Made by a program: the position numbers and the translations under genes. The notes beneath the pieces were generated by a model. That model had not been told where the DNA came from, ran no database searches, and saw only the letters and a list, made by a program, of their open reading frames with translations. From Flavobacteriaceae bacterium (GTDB lineage Bacteria; Bacteroidota; Bacteroidia; Flavobacteriales; Flavobacteriaceae), in assembly GCA_018662905.1 (NCBI GenBank), contig JABJFE010000105.1:1-39291 (forward strand): a DNA stretch of 39,291 nucleotides. The letters are read 5' to 3'. Shown one piece after another: positions 8,111-16,570 of this stretch; the stretch's first letter is position 1; every line of letters begins with the position of its first letter.

Positions 8111-9439
8111 ATGTTTAATAATTTAACAGATAAACTTAATTCGGCCTTTAAAGTTCTAAAAGGTCAAGGTAAAATTACTGAAATTAATGTTGCAGAAACA
8201 TTAAAAGAAGTTAGAAGAGCTTTGCTTGAGGCTGATGTGAATTTTAAAACAGCAAAAGAATTTACGATCAATGTTAAAAATAAAGCACTTGGACAAAATG
8301 TTTTAACAACAATTAATCCAGGTCAATTAATGGTTAAAATTGTAAAGGATGAATTGACCCAACTAATGGGAGGAAATGCAGAAGGAATTAATCTTTCTGA
8401 TTCTTTTACGATCATATTAATGTCAGGTTTACAGGGTTCAGGAAAAACTACTTTCTCTGGAAAATTATCAAATTTTTTAAAAACAAAAAAAAATAAAAAA
8501 CCTTTGTTAGTTGCTTGCGATGTTTATAGACCTGCTGCAATTGAACAATTAAAAATTATTGGTGGACAAATTGAAGTTGATGTATACAGTGACGAATTAG
8601 AAAAAAATCCAGTAAAAATTGCTTCAGATTCAATTTTATATGCAAAAAAGCATGGTAAAAATTTAGTTGTAATTGATACTGCTGGAAGATTAGCTGTTGA
8701 TGATGAAATGATGAATGAAATTAAAAACATTCATAGAGCTGTCAACCCTCAAGAAACTTTATTTGTTGTAGACTCAATGACAGGTCAAGATGCAGTAAAT
8801 ACTGCTAAATCTTTTAATGATATATTAAATTTTGATGGTGTTGTATTAACTAAGCTTGATGGAGATACAAGAGGAGGAGCAGCCTTATCAATTAAATCAG
8901 TAGTTGATAAACCAATAAAGTTTATTGGAACCGGAGAGAAAATGGATGCAATTGACGTTTTTCATCCAGAAAGAATGGCTGATAGAATACTTGGAATGGG
9001 AGATATCGTTTCTTTAGTTGAAAAAGCTCAAAATGTTTATGATGAAAAAGAAGCGAGGATTTTAAGTAAAAAAATTGCAAAAAGTCAATTTGGCTTGGAC
9101 GATTTTCTTGCTCAAATTAAAAAAATTAAAAAAATGGGTGATATCAAAGATATGGTAGGTATGATTCCTGGTGCGAGCAAAGCAATTGGTAATACTGAAA
9201 TTGATAATGATTCGTTTAAGCATATTGAAGCTTTAATATATTCGATGACTCCCAAAGAACGTTCAAATCCTAAAATTATTGATGTTAGTAGAAAAAAAAG
9301 AATATCAAATGGAAGTGGATTAGAGATTCAAGAACTTAATAAGCTCTTAAAACAATTTGAACAAATGTCAAAAATGATGAAAATGATGCAAGGCGGAGGT
9401 TCTAATAAGCTTATGCAAATGATGCAAGGAATGAAATAA
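8111..9439 (+). CDS. ffh: Signal recognition particle protein Ffh
   Basis: GTPase subunit of the signal recognition particle; binds 4.5S RNA and signal sequences and docks with FtsY to target membrane proteins. Domains in order: N (about 1-90), G with the P-loop GLQGSGKTT at 106-114, then VACDVYRPAA, DTAGRL, TKLDGDTRGGA and GTGEKMD motifs, and the M domain from about 300. The C-terminus is rich in Met (KMMKMMQ and LMQMMQGMK), forming the signal-binding groove. The 442 residues are the usual length. No 4.5S RNA gene was recognised in this window. Confidence 0.98.
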   Translation: MFNNLTDKLNSAFKVLKGQGKITEINVAETLKEVRRALLEADVNFKTAKEFTINVKNKALGQNVLTTINPGQLMVKIVKDELTQLMGGNAEGINLSDSFTIILMSGLQGSGKTTFSGKLSNFLKTKKNKKPLLVACDVYRPAAIEQLKIIGGQIEVDVYSDELEKNPVKIASDSILYAKKHGKNLVVIDTAGRLAVDDEMMNEIKNIHRAVNPQETLFVVDSMTGQDAVNTAKSFNDILNFDGVVLTKLDGDTRGGAALSIKSVVDKPIKFIGTGEKMDAIDVFHPERMADRILGMGDIVSLVEKAQNVYDEKEARILSKKIAKSQFGLDDFLAQIKKIKKMGDIKDMVGMIPGASKAIGNTEIDNDSFKHIEALIYSMTPKERSNPKIIDVSRKKRISNGSGLEIQELNKLLKQFEQMSKMMKMMQGGGSNKLMQMMQGMK

Positions 9440-9446
9440 ATAATTT

Positions 9447-10322
9447 ATGAAAATAATAGACGGAAAAGAAATTTCAAATCAAATAAAACAGGAAATTAAA
9501 AATGAGGTAGATACTATAATTTCCAAAGGAATTAGACCTCCACATTTAGCAGCAGTAATTGTTGGTGAAGATGGTGCTAGTTTAACTTATGTTGGTAGTA
9601 AAGTAAGATCATGCAAGCAAGTTGGTTTTGAATCAACTTTAATAAAACTTGATTCATCAATTAGTGAAGACAAACTTATTGATCAAATTAATTTGTTAAA
9701 TAATGATAAAGAAATTGATGGTTTTATTGTTCAATTACCATTGCCAAATCATATTAATGAAGAGAGAATATTAATGTCGATTGATCCCAACAAAGATGTT
9801 GATGGTTTTCATCCTACCAATTTTGGTAAAATGGCGTTAAATATGGAAACTTTTATACCGGCCACACCTTTTGGAATTATGGAACTTCTAAGAAGATATG
9901 AAATAGAAACATCAGGAAAACATACAGTTGTAATTGGAAGAAGTCATATAGTTGGAAGACCAATTAGTATATTAATGAACAGTAAAGGAAAAGCGGGAGA
10001 TTCTACTGTAACAGTCGTACATAGTAGAACATTGAATTTGGAAAGTTATACTAAAAATGCAGATATTATAGTTTCAGCACTCGGAATACCAGAATTTGTC
10101 AAAAGCAATATGGTTAAGGATGGTGTAGTAATAATTGATGTTGGAATAACAAGAGTTAAAGATGAAAATTCTAAAAAGGGTTATGTAATAAAAGGAGATG
10201 TAGATTTTGAATCTGTTAAATCAAAAGCTAGTTTTATTACTCCAGTCCCTGGTGGAGTTGGTCCAATGACAATTGCAATGTTGTTAAAAAACACTTTACT
10301 TTCTAGAAAAATACCTAATTAG
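9447..10322 (+). CDS. folD: Methylene-THF dehydrogenase / methenyl-THF cyclohydrolase
   Basis: Bifunctional enzyme of one-carbon metabolism converting 5,10-methylene-THF to 10-formyl-THF with NADP(H). The 291 residues are full length. Tyr48 and Lys52 form the YxxxK catalytic pair in LTYVGSKVRSC, and Asp119 lies in KDVDGFHP. The Rossmann part carries GRSHIVGRPI, and TPVPGGVGPMT lies near the C-terminus. It is the last gene of the argS-ffh-folD run and converges with the VOC gene, the two 3' ends overlapping by 8 bp (10315-10322). Confidence 0.97.
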   Translation: MKIIDGKEISNQIKQEIKNEVDTIISKGIRPPHLAAVIVGEDGASLTYVGSKVRSCKQVGFESTLIKLDSSISEDKLIDQINLLNNDKEIDGFIVQLPLPNHINEERILMSIDPNKDVDGFHPTNFGKMALNMETFIPATPFGIMELLRRYEIETSGKHTVVIGRSHIVGRPISILMNSKGKAGDSTVTVVHSRTLNLESYTKNADIIVSALGIPEFVKSNMVKDGVVIIDVGITRVKDENSKKGYVIKGDVDFESVKSKASFITPVPGGVGPMTIAMLLKNTLLSRKIPN

Positions 10323-10734
10323 CAAATATTTGACTAGGATCTTTAAATGATTTAAATTCTAGGGCATTTCCAGATGGATCTTTAAAGAACATTGTAGCTT
10401 GTTCACCTGTCAGACCTTTAAATCTTACATAGGGCTCTATTATAAATTCAATCTTTCTTTTTTTAAGTTTTTCAGCAAATTCTTTAAATACTTTCCATTC
10501 TAGGACAACTCCAAAATGAGGAATTGGTACATTTTTTCCATCAACAGGATTAGAATTTTCTTTATTAATATTATCATCTAAATGAATCACAAGTTGATGC
10601 CCAAAAAAGTTAAAATCAACCCAATGGTCACTGCTTCTTCCTTCTGAACATTCTAAAATATCTTTATAAAAAGCTCTATTTTTTTCAAGATTACTTACAG
10701 GAATTGCCAGATGAAAAGGAGATAGTTTGTTCAT
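10315..10734 (-). CDS. VOC-family (glyoxalase/dioxygenase-like) protein
   Basis: A 139-residue vicinal oxygen chelate protein with two beta-alpha-beta-beta-beta modules. Likely metal ligands are His8 (PFHLAIPV), His73 (IPHFGVV) and Glu126 (NALEFKSF), the standard His/His/Glu pattern. The block GRSSDHWVDFNFFGHQLV is a recognisable feature of a bacterial subgroup annotated only as a glyoxalase/bleomycin-resistance-like dioxygenase. No signal peptide. It is the second gene of a two-gene minus-strand unit behind a lipoprotein gene (10-bp gap). The substrate cannot be told from sequence. Confidence 0.85.
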   Translation of the reverse strand: MNKLSPFHLAIPVSNLEKNRAFYKDILECSEGRSSDHWVDFNFFGHQLVIHLDDNINKENSNPVDGKNVPIPHFGVVLEWKVFKEFAEKLKKRKIEFIIEPYVRFKGLTGEQATMFFKDPSGNALEFKSFKDPSQIFAN

Positions 10735-10744
10735 ATTTTATTTT

Positions 10745-11290
10745 TTAATTCCATCCGATCATAAATCTTTTTATTTTACTATCAGGCGGAATATTAATGG
10801 TTTTAATTATTTTTTCTGTACCGAGTCTTAATTCAATTGGTAAATTTTGTTTGTCAATAATAAAGTAAGCATCAATATCGTCAACATAAATGATTAAATT
10901 ATTAATAGTATTTTGAATAGAATTTATTTTATGATTTTTTTCAATCATCTCAAACTTACTTTTAGTACTTACACCCTTATTTGTTTTGTAAAGATCACTA
11001 ACTATTTCAATAGTTTCAATAGTTTCATCGTTATCATGTTGGTTTCTTGGAGTTATGGTAAGTAAGTGATTTTTATTGATATCAAAAATTAAATATTTGT
11101 CATCTCCAGAAAACATGTAATCTCCTTCACCAATTCTTTTTACAATAGAATCATTTCTGAAAATTGAATCAAGTTGCTGAATTTTAATCTCTTTATTTAG
11201 TTTACCAACTTTACCTTTCTCAATTTTATATTCAGTATTTGAACATCCAATACTAAGAATTGTTAATGTTATTATCAGATATTTATTCAT
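10745..11290 (-). CDS. Conserved hypothetical lipoprotein, 181 aa
   Basis: The N-terminus has a Lys, a hydrophobic stretch and a lipobox ending LSIGC, so Cys16 should be lipidated and the protein membrane-anchored. The mature part begins SNTEYKIEKGKVGKL and contains a region around 30-60 (LDSIFRNDSIVKRIGEGDYMF when read through) that I associate with an uncharacterised flavobacterial lipoprotein family, without a known role. The rest is mixed strand and helix with no catalytic motif visible. The VOC gene follows after 10 bp. It is divergent from queE across a 69-bp gap; the best minus-strand promoter match there is only TACATTTA. Confidence 0.75.
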   Translation of the reverse strand: MNKYLIITLTILSIGCSNTEYKIEKGKVGKLNKEIKIQQLDSIFRNDSIVKRIGEGDYMFSGDDKYLIFDINKNHLLTITPRNQHDNDETIETIEIVSDLYKTNKGVSTKSKFEMIEKNHKINSIQNTINNLIIYVDDIDAYFIIDKQNLPIELRLGTEKIIKTINIPPDSKIKRFMIGWN

Positions 11291-11347
11291 TTTATATAAT
11301 TTTAATAAATGTAATAATTACTTTAAATACTAATTGATTTTATCTTA

Positions 11348-11355
11348 TATATTTG
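11348..11355 (+). promoter_or_regulatory. queE -7 box (TATATTTG)
   Basis: Exact TAnnTTTG match ending four bases before the GTG start of queE at 11360. No TTG at 17-23 nt. If used, the transcript would begin within a few bases of the start codon. I see no preQ1-type riboswitch structure in the 69-bp gap. Confidence 0.5.
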
Positions 11356-11359
11356 CCAA

Positions 11360-11992
11360 GTGAAATCTAAAAACCAAAAAGAATTAATTGATAAGGGACT
11401 TCTTCTTCCTTTGATGGAATCATTTTATACTATACAAGGAGAAGGGTATCATAAAGGTTCTGCTGCTTTTTTCATTAGATTAGGTGGTTGTGATGTCGGT
11501 TGTCATTGGTGTGACGTTAAAGAAAGTTGGGATCCTGATATTCATCCTCCTACCAAAATCACGGATATTGTAATAAATGTCAAGAAGAGTTCTGATATTG
11601 TAGTTATCACAGGTGGTGAGCCTTTAATGTGGGATATGAATCCTGTAACTAAACTTTTAAATGAAAATAATATTAAAACTCATATTGAAACTTCTGGTGC
11701 ATATAAATTTTCTGGAAATTGGGATTGGATTTGTCTAAGTCCAAAAAAAAATAAAAATCCTCTTGATGAAATATATTTAAAAGCAAATGAACTAAAAATG
11801 ATAGTTTATAATTTAGACGACTTAAAATTTGCTGAAATTGAATCTAGAAAAGTTTCTAATAATTGTATACTATATCTACAGCCTGAGTGGAGTAAACGAG
11901 AAAAAATCATGCCTATTATTGTAGATTATGTAATGAAAAATCCTAAATGGAAAGTATCTTTACAAACTCATAAATATTTAAATATTCCTTAG
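11360..11992 (+). CDS. queE: 7-carboxy-7-deazaguanine synthase (radical SAM)
   Basis: Makes 7-carboxy-7-deazaguanine from 6-carboxytetrahydropterin in the preQ0/queuosine pathway. The cluster motif is Cys44-x3-Cys48-x2-Cys51 in GGCDVGCHWCDVKESW, followed by the VITGGEPL SAM-binding motif. FYTIQGEG near the N-terminus and the C-terminal WKVSLQTHKYLNIP are family hallmarks. The 210 residues match flavobacterial QueE. GTG at 11360 is preferred because the preceding LIDKGLLLPLMES part is conserved in relatives as I recall them; ATG at 11414 would remove it. The 3' end overlaps the NamZ gene by 4 bp. Confidence 0.93.
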   Translation: MKSKNQKELIDKGLLLPLMESFYTIQGEGYHKGSAAFFIRLGGCDVGCHWCDVKESWDPDIHPPTKITDIVINVKKSSDIVVITGGEPLMWDMNPVTKLLNENNIKTHIETSGAYKFSGNWDWICLSPKKNKNPLDEIYLKANELKMIVYNLDDLKFAEIESRKVSNNCILYLQPEWSKREKIMPIIVDYVMKNPKWKVSLQTHKYLNIP

Positions 11993-13173
11993 TCATATAG
12001 TAAGTATTTTGCTCTTATTTTATTAAATTTTTCCAATCCGTTTTTCCAGCTTTTTTTAATTTGTAATTCATTTTCGCCTTTGATTATTTGTTTCTTTAAA
12101 TCATAAGTCCCTGCAAGTTTGTCAAAGCTTTTACCAAAAAAAGAAATTTTATCTTCTGAGTTTTGATAGGCTTTTATTATCCATTTTAAGTTTATTGAAT
12201 TTAATCTTGGATTATTTCTTAAATCAATACCATAACATTTAGAATTAAGATGTTTTGGATTTTTTGCGCCTGGCATTGAAATAGGAGTAAAAGTAAAGTT
12301 ATAGTTCTGCCAATTTGGATTTCCGATTACTTGAAACTGTGAAATTGTTCCTCTTCCAATACTAACATTGGTTCCTTCAAACAAACAAAGGCTAGGATAA
12401 AGATTAATTGATTTTTTATTTGGAAGGTTAGGTGAAGGCTTTATGGGAAGATCATAAATCAAATTTCGATTATATTTTTGCATTTGAACTATTTTTAAAT
12501 CAGATTTAACTTTATTAGCTAACCAACCTTCACCATTAATCATTAATGCATATTCTCCAATAGTCATTCCATGAACTATTGGGACTGGATGCATTCCAAT
12601 AAAGCTTTTTAAATTCAATTCTCTAACTGGTCCATCAACATAATGCCCATTTGGATTAGGTCTGTCCAAGACTATTAATTTAATATTATTTTCAGCTGCA
12701 GCTTCCATAACATAGTGTAAAGTTGATATATAAGTATAAAACCTTGCACCTACATCCTGAATATCAAACACTAGGACATCAATTCCCTTGAGTTGTTTAT
12801 TTGTTGGTTTTTTATTTTTTCCATACAATGAAATTATTTCAATTCCTGTTTTTGGATCAATATTATTATTAATTTTTTCACCCGCATCAGCTTCTCCTCT
12901 AAACCCATGTTCAGGTGAAAAAATTTTTTTAATGTCAATTTTTAGAGAAATTAATGAATCAACTAAGTGAACGTATTTTTTATTTTTGGAAAGTATCAAT
13001 GATGTATGATTTCCAACTACTCCAACTTTCAGATTAGTTAAATCTTCTACATAGTTTTTAGTTTCAGTTGCGCCAATGCTAATGTAGTTAACAGATTGAG
13101 AAAAAGAAAAGTTACTTAATATGTTAAATATTAAAAAAAAGGTAATTTTATATATTACTAAATTTAATTTCAT
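11989..13173 (-). CDS. NamZ-like exo-beta-N-acetylmuramidase (DUF1343), exported
   Basis: A 394-residue DUF1343 protein. The characterised relative NamZ releases terminal N-acetylmuramic acid from peptidoglycan fragments, so a cell-wall recycling role is likely. An N-terminal signal peptide (about residues 1-25, ending NFSFSQ) indicates export to the periplasm. Hallmark stretches in order are VGVVGNHTSL, FSPEHGFRGEADAGE, FDIQDVGARFYTYISTLHY, LDRPNPNGHYVDGP, GMHPVPIVHGMTIGEYA and LCLFEGTNVSIGRGT. I chose ATG at 13173 (MKLNLV); ATG at 13179 is also in frame and would overlap the start codon of the divergent permease gene by two bases. No intergenic space remains for a promoter. Confidence 0.9.
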   Translation of the reverse strand: MKLNLVIYKITFFLIFNILSNFSFSQSVNYISIGATETKNYVEDLTNLKVGVVGNHTSLILSKNKKYVHLVDSLISLKIDIKKIFSPEHGFRGEADAGEKINNNIDPKTGIEIISLYGKNKKPTNKQLKGIDVLVFDIQDVGARFYTYISTLHYVMEAAAENNIKLIVLDRPNPNGHYVDGPVRELNLKSFIGMHPVPIVHGMTIGEYALMINGEGWLANKVKSDLKIVQMQKYNRNLIYDLPIKPSPNLPNKKSINLYPSLCLFEGTNVSIGRGTISQFQVIGNPNWQNYNFTFTPISMPGAKNPKHLNSKCYGIDLRNNPRLNSINLKWIIKAYQNSEDKISFFGKSFDKLAGTYDLKKQIIKGENELQIKKSWKNGLEKFNKIRAKYLLYD

Positions 13174-13177
13174 AAAC

Positions 13178-14410
13178 ATGAGTTTTGAATCTTATGTGGC
13201 TAAAAGATTGGTAAAATCAAAGCCATATAAAAATACCGTTTCATCTCCAATAATAAAAATATCAATTTTGTCAATTGTTATTGGTATAGTGATGATGATC
13301 ATTTCAATTTCATCGAGCGTTGGATTACAAAAAACAATAGAATCTAAAGTTTCTTCATTTTTTGGTCACATATCAATATCAAATTTTGAAAATAATTCAT
13401 CTTTTTCCTCATTAAACCCTTTTGTTAATGATTTTGATTATAATTTATTACAAAGTAATGATAAGATTAAATACTTTCAAAAAGTAGCTTATAAATCAGG
13501 CTTAATTATAAAATCAAATAACTTTGAAGGTGTTGTTTTGAAAGGAGTAACTTCAAAATTTAATTGGGAGGATTTTTCAAAATATATAACTAGCGGTAGA
13601 GTTATATCTTTAAATTCTAATATTTCTAATGAAGTAATAATATCAGAAATTCTATCAAATAAACTATTAATAAATTTAGGTGATAAATTTAAAGCAACTT
13701 TTTTTAAATCAAATTCTCTTTCAATTCCAAACGAAAGAATTTTTAAAGTTGTGGGTATTTATAATTCTGGACTTATTGAATTTGATCAATTATATTTTTT
13801 TGGAGATATAAGGCATATTCAAAAAATGAATAAATGGAATATCGGTGATGCTGGAGGTATTGAAATATTTCTGAATAAATATTCTCATACAAATGAAGTT
13901 TCTATTGATTTATATAATCAAACCCAGGCTGAAATTAGTGTAATGTCAATTAATGAAAGGTTTCCCGAAATTTTTAATTGGATGTCTTTATTTGACTTTA
14001 ATGTATTATTAATTATTATAATTATGATACTCGTTGGCGGGATTAATATGATTACAGCCTTATTAGTGACGGTTTTAGAAAAAACAACATTTATAGGAAT
14101 TTTAAAAACAGTTGGAGCATCTAATAAATCAATCAGATCTATATTTTTAATTAATGGTGCATATTTAATTGGTTTAGGCTTATTAATTGGAAATGTTATT
14201 GGCTTAGGTTTGATTTTTTTTCAGAACGCGACTGGATTTATAAAATTAGATCCACAAACTTATTATGTTTCTGAGTTTCCTTTTGATTTTAATTTTATGT
14301 CACTTATTATATTAAATTTTGGAGTTTTGTTTTTTTGTTTTCTTATGTTAATAATTCCATCCTACATTATTACTAGAATTTCTCCAACCAAATCTATAAG
14401 AATTAAATAA
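13178..14410 (+). CDS. ABC transporter permease, FtsX/LolC-E type
   Basis: A 410-residue membrane protein of the lipoprotein-releasing permease type. TM1 lies at about 25-47 (ISILSIVIGIVMMIISIS), followed by a roughly 220-residue periplasmic MacB-like domain (50-270) and three C-terminal TM segments at about 275-300, 325-350 and 375-400, the FtsX domain. The start MSFESYVAKRLVKSK fits flavobacterial LolC/E-like proteins. In the family these work with a LolD-type ATPase to extract lipoproteins from the inner membrane; no ATPase gene is adjacent here, so the partner must be encoded elsewhere. The ATG lies five bases from the divergent NamZ start. Confidence 0.9.
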   Translation: MSFESYVAKRLVKSKPYKNTVSSPIIKISILSIVIGIVMMIISISSSVGLQKTIESKVSSFFGHISISNFENNSSFSSLNPFVNDFDYNLLQSNDKIKYFQKVAYKSGLIIKSNNFEGVVLKGVTSKFNWEDFSKYITSGRVISLNSNISNEVIISEILSNKLLINLGDKFKATFFKSNSLSIPNERIFKVVGIYNSGLIEFDQLYFFGDIRHIQKMNKWNIGDAGGIEIFLNKYSHTNEVSIDLYNQTQAEISVMSINERFPEIFNWMSLFDFNVLLIIIIMILVGGINMITALLVTVLEKTTFIGILKTVGASNKSIRSIFLINGAYLIGLGLLIGNVIGLGLIFFQNATGFIKLDPQTYYVSEFPFDFNFMSLIILNFGVLFFCFLMLIIPSYIITRISPTKSIRIK

Positions 14411-14446
14411 TGAAAATTACAATAACGTAATAAGCTTGTATATTAT

Positions 14447-14454
14447 TATATTTG
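14447..14454 (+). promoter_or_regulatory. -7 box (TATATTTG) for the two PLP-enzyme genes
   Basis: Exact TAnnTTTG match in the 53-bp gap after the permease gene, ending nine bases before the ATG at 14464. A TTG at 14436-14438 is only 8 nt upstream, too close for the usual -33 element. Predicted transcript start is within a few bases of the ATG. Confidence 0.5.
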
Positions 14455-14463
14455 CAAATCAAT

Positions 14464-15447
14464 ATGAAATATCATAAAAATATACTAGAAACTATAGGTA
14501 ATACTCCTTTAATAAAATTAAATAATCTGACTAAGGAAGTTGATGCACTAGTTTTAGCAAAAGTTGAGTTTTTTAATCCAGGTAGTTCAATTAAAGATAG
14601 AATGGCTTTGAAAATGATTGAAGATGCTGAAAATGACGGTCGTTTGAAACCTGGTTATACCATTGTTGAGGGAACGTCAGGAAATACCGGAATGGGTTTA
14701 GCATTGGCAGCAATAGTAAAGGGTTACAAATTAGTATGTGTTTCTACTGATAAGCAGTCTAAAGAAAAATTTGATGTTTTAAGAGCAGTGGGTGCTAAAG
14801 TTATTGTTTGTCCAGCAAATGTAAAGCCAGAAGATCCTAATTCGTATTATTCTACTTCTAAAAGAATTGGAGAAGAAACTCCAAATTCTTGGTATGTTAA
14901 CCAGTACGACAATCCATCAAATACAATAGCCCATTATGAGACTACGGGACCTGAAATATGGAACCAAACTGATGGTAAAATAACACATTTTGTAGTTGGA
15001 GTTGGAACTGGTGGAACTATTTCTGGGGTTGCAAAATTTTTAAAAGAAAAAAATCCAAAAATTAAAATTTGGGGAATTGACACTTATGGATCTGTATTTA
15101 AAAAATATCATGAAACTGGAATTTTTGATCAGAATGAAATATACCCATATATTACAGAGGGTATTGGAGAAGATATACTTCCTAAAAATGTAAATTTTGA
15201 TATAATTGATGGCTTTGAAAAAGTAACTGATGAAGATGCTGCTATTTATACTCGAAAATTAGCCAAACAAGAAGGGATTTTTGCGGGTAATTCATGTGGA
15301 GCAGCTGTAAAGGGAGTTCTTCAGCTAAAGCATAATTTTAATAAAAACGATGTTGTTGTAGTTTTGTTACATGATTCAGGAAGTAGGTATATTGGAAAAA
15401 TGTATAATGACGAATGGATGAAAAAAAACGGATTTAGTTTAGATTAG
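14464..15447 (+). CDS. PLP-dependent cystathionine beta-synthase / cysteine synthase-like enzyme
   Basis: A 327-residue fold-type II PLP enzyme. Lys44 in NPGSSIKDRMA is the Schiff-base lysine; VEGTSGNTGMGLA binds the substrate carboxylate; GVGTGGTISG binds the phosphate; and the C-terminal HDSGSRYIGKMYND is typical of cystathionine beta-synthase rather than plain CysK. The stretch around 115-160 (PEDPNSYYSTSKRI, YVNQYDNPSNTIAHYETT) also resembles CBS. There is no regulatory CBS-domain pair. Replacement of a beta-substituent of serine or O-acetylserine is the expected chemistry. ATG 14464 is preferred over TTG 14452, which lies in the -7 box. The DpaL-like gene follows after 4 bp. Confidence 0.88.
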   Translation: MKYHKNILETIGNTPLIKLNNLTKEVDALVLAKVEFFNPGSSIKDRMALKMIEDAENDGRLKPGYTIVEGTSGNTGMGLALAAIVKGYKLVCVSTDKQSKEKFDVLRAVGAKVIVCPANVKPEDPNSYYSTSKRIGEETPNSWYVNQYDNPSNTIAHYETTGPEIWNQTDGKITHFVVGVGTGGTISGVAKFLKEKNPKIKIWGIDTYGSVFKKYHETGIFDQNEIYPYITEGIGEDILPKNVNFDIIDGFEKVTDEDAAIYTRKLAKQEGIFAGNSCGAAVKGVLQLKHNFNKNDVVVVLLHDSGSRYIGKMYNDEWMKKNGFSLD

Positions 15448-15451
15448 TTTT

Positions 15452-16570
15452 ATGAATGATTTTATTATTAATAATTGTTCAAATTCATTAAATGATAATT
15501 TTTCAAATTCAGTTCTTAAATCAAGTAACTCATTTGAATTCCATACAAATCAGAACTATTATAACAAAACTCCACTTGTTAATTTAGTTTCACTTTCAGA
15601 TCATTTTGGATTGAAAAATATCTTTGTTAAAGATGAATCAAATAGATTTGGTTTAAATTCTTTTAAAGTATTAGGATCAACTTATGCTATACACGAGATT
15701 TTAAAAAACAATCCAAATATTAAAGTTTTTTGTACCGCTACAGATGGTAATCATGGAAAGGGTTTAGCATGGGCAGCTCAAAAATTCAGTAAAAAAGCAA
15801 TTGTTTTTGTTCCAAGAGATACTTCAAAAAACAGAATTAAGGCTATCCAGTTGTATGATGCTATTGTATATCAACTTGATCTAAATTATGAAGAAACCTG
15901 TGTTTATGCCTCCAAAAAGTGTGATGAAAATGGCTGGCAGTTAGTTCAAGATGCTTCATGGGAAAATTATGAAGAAATTCCGTCTCTGATAATGTCTGGT
16001 TATTTAACTCATTTTAAGGAAATTGAGTTTCCAAATAATAAAAATTCTAAATCTAAATTCGATATAATTTTTTTACAATGCGGCGTAGGTAGTTGGCCTT
16101 CCTCATGTATTTGGTATTATTTAAATCATTATAAGGAAAATCGTCCAAAAATAGTTTTGGTTGAACCTGAAGAATCATGTGGTGTTTTTGAATCTTTTAA
16201 AAATGGCAATAGGATATCTCCTAATACTTCATTTAACACTATTATGGCTGGTTTGAACTGTGGAATTCCCTCAAAAAATGCTTGGGAAATTATTAAGAAT
16301 GGATGTGATGCTGTTATTAAGATCTCAGATGAACAAACTAAGAAAGCAATGAAACAATTCTATAATCCCATTGGAAATGATTTGAAAATAATATCAGGTG
16401 AATCTGGAGCAGCAGCATTGGGTGGATTGATTAAAGTTTTAGATTTCGAACAACCTAATGATTTAAAAAAACACCTTAATTTAAATCAAGATTCAAAAAT
16501 TCTTTTGTTTAATACTGAAGGTGATACAGATCCAGATAGTTTTAAAAAAATTGTATCAGAATTTAATTAA
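15452..16570 (+). CDS. Diaminopropionate ammonia-lyase-like PLP enzyme
   Basis: A 372-residue fold-type II PLP enzyme closely resembling diaminopropionate ammonia-lyase (DpaL/YgeX), which splits 2,3-diaminopropionate to pyruvate and ammonia. Family features are TPLVNLVSL near the N-terminus, VKDESNRFGLNSFKVLGS with the PLP Lys72, ATDGNHGKGLAWAA, the VQDASWENYEEIPSLIM block and a C-terminal SGESGAAALGGL. It is somewhat shorter than E. coli YgeX (about 398). It starts 4 bp after the CBS-like gene, so they are surely cotranscribed, and converges with the M28 gene (8-bp overlap). D-serine or threonine are conceivable alternative substrates. Confidence 0.88.
   Translation: MNDFIINNCSNSLNDNFSNSVLKSSNSFEFHTNQNYYNKTPLVNLVSLSDHFGLKNIFVKDESNRFGLNSFKVLGSTYAIHEILKNNPNIKVFCTATDGNHGKGLAWAAQKFSKKAIVFVPRDTSKNRIKAIQLYDAIVYQLDLNYEETCVYASKKCDENGWQLVQDASWENYEEIPSLIMSGYLTHFKEIEFPNNKNSKSKFDIIFLQCGVGSWPSSCIWYYLNHYKENRPKIVLVEPEESCGVFESFKNGNRISPNTSFNTIMAGLNCGIPSKNAWEIIKNGCDAVIKISDEQTKKAMKQFYNPIGNDLKIISGESGAAALGGLIKVLDFEQPNDLKKHLNLNQDSKILLFNTEGDTDPDSFKKIVSEFN

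Noticed and set aside
11291..11359. preQ1 riboswitch before queE
   Set aside because: The 69-bp gap is almost purely AT, has no pseudoknot-like stem, and the -7 box is only 4 nt before the start codon, leaving no leader.
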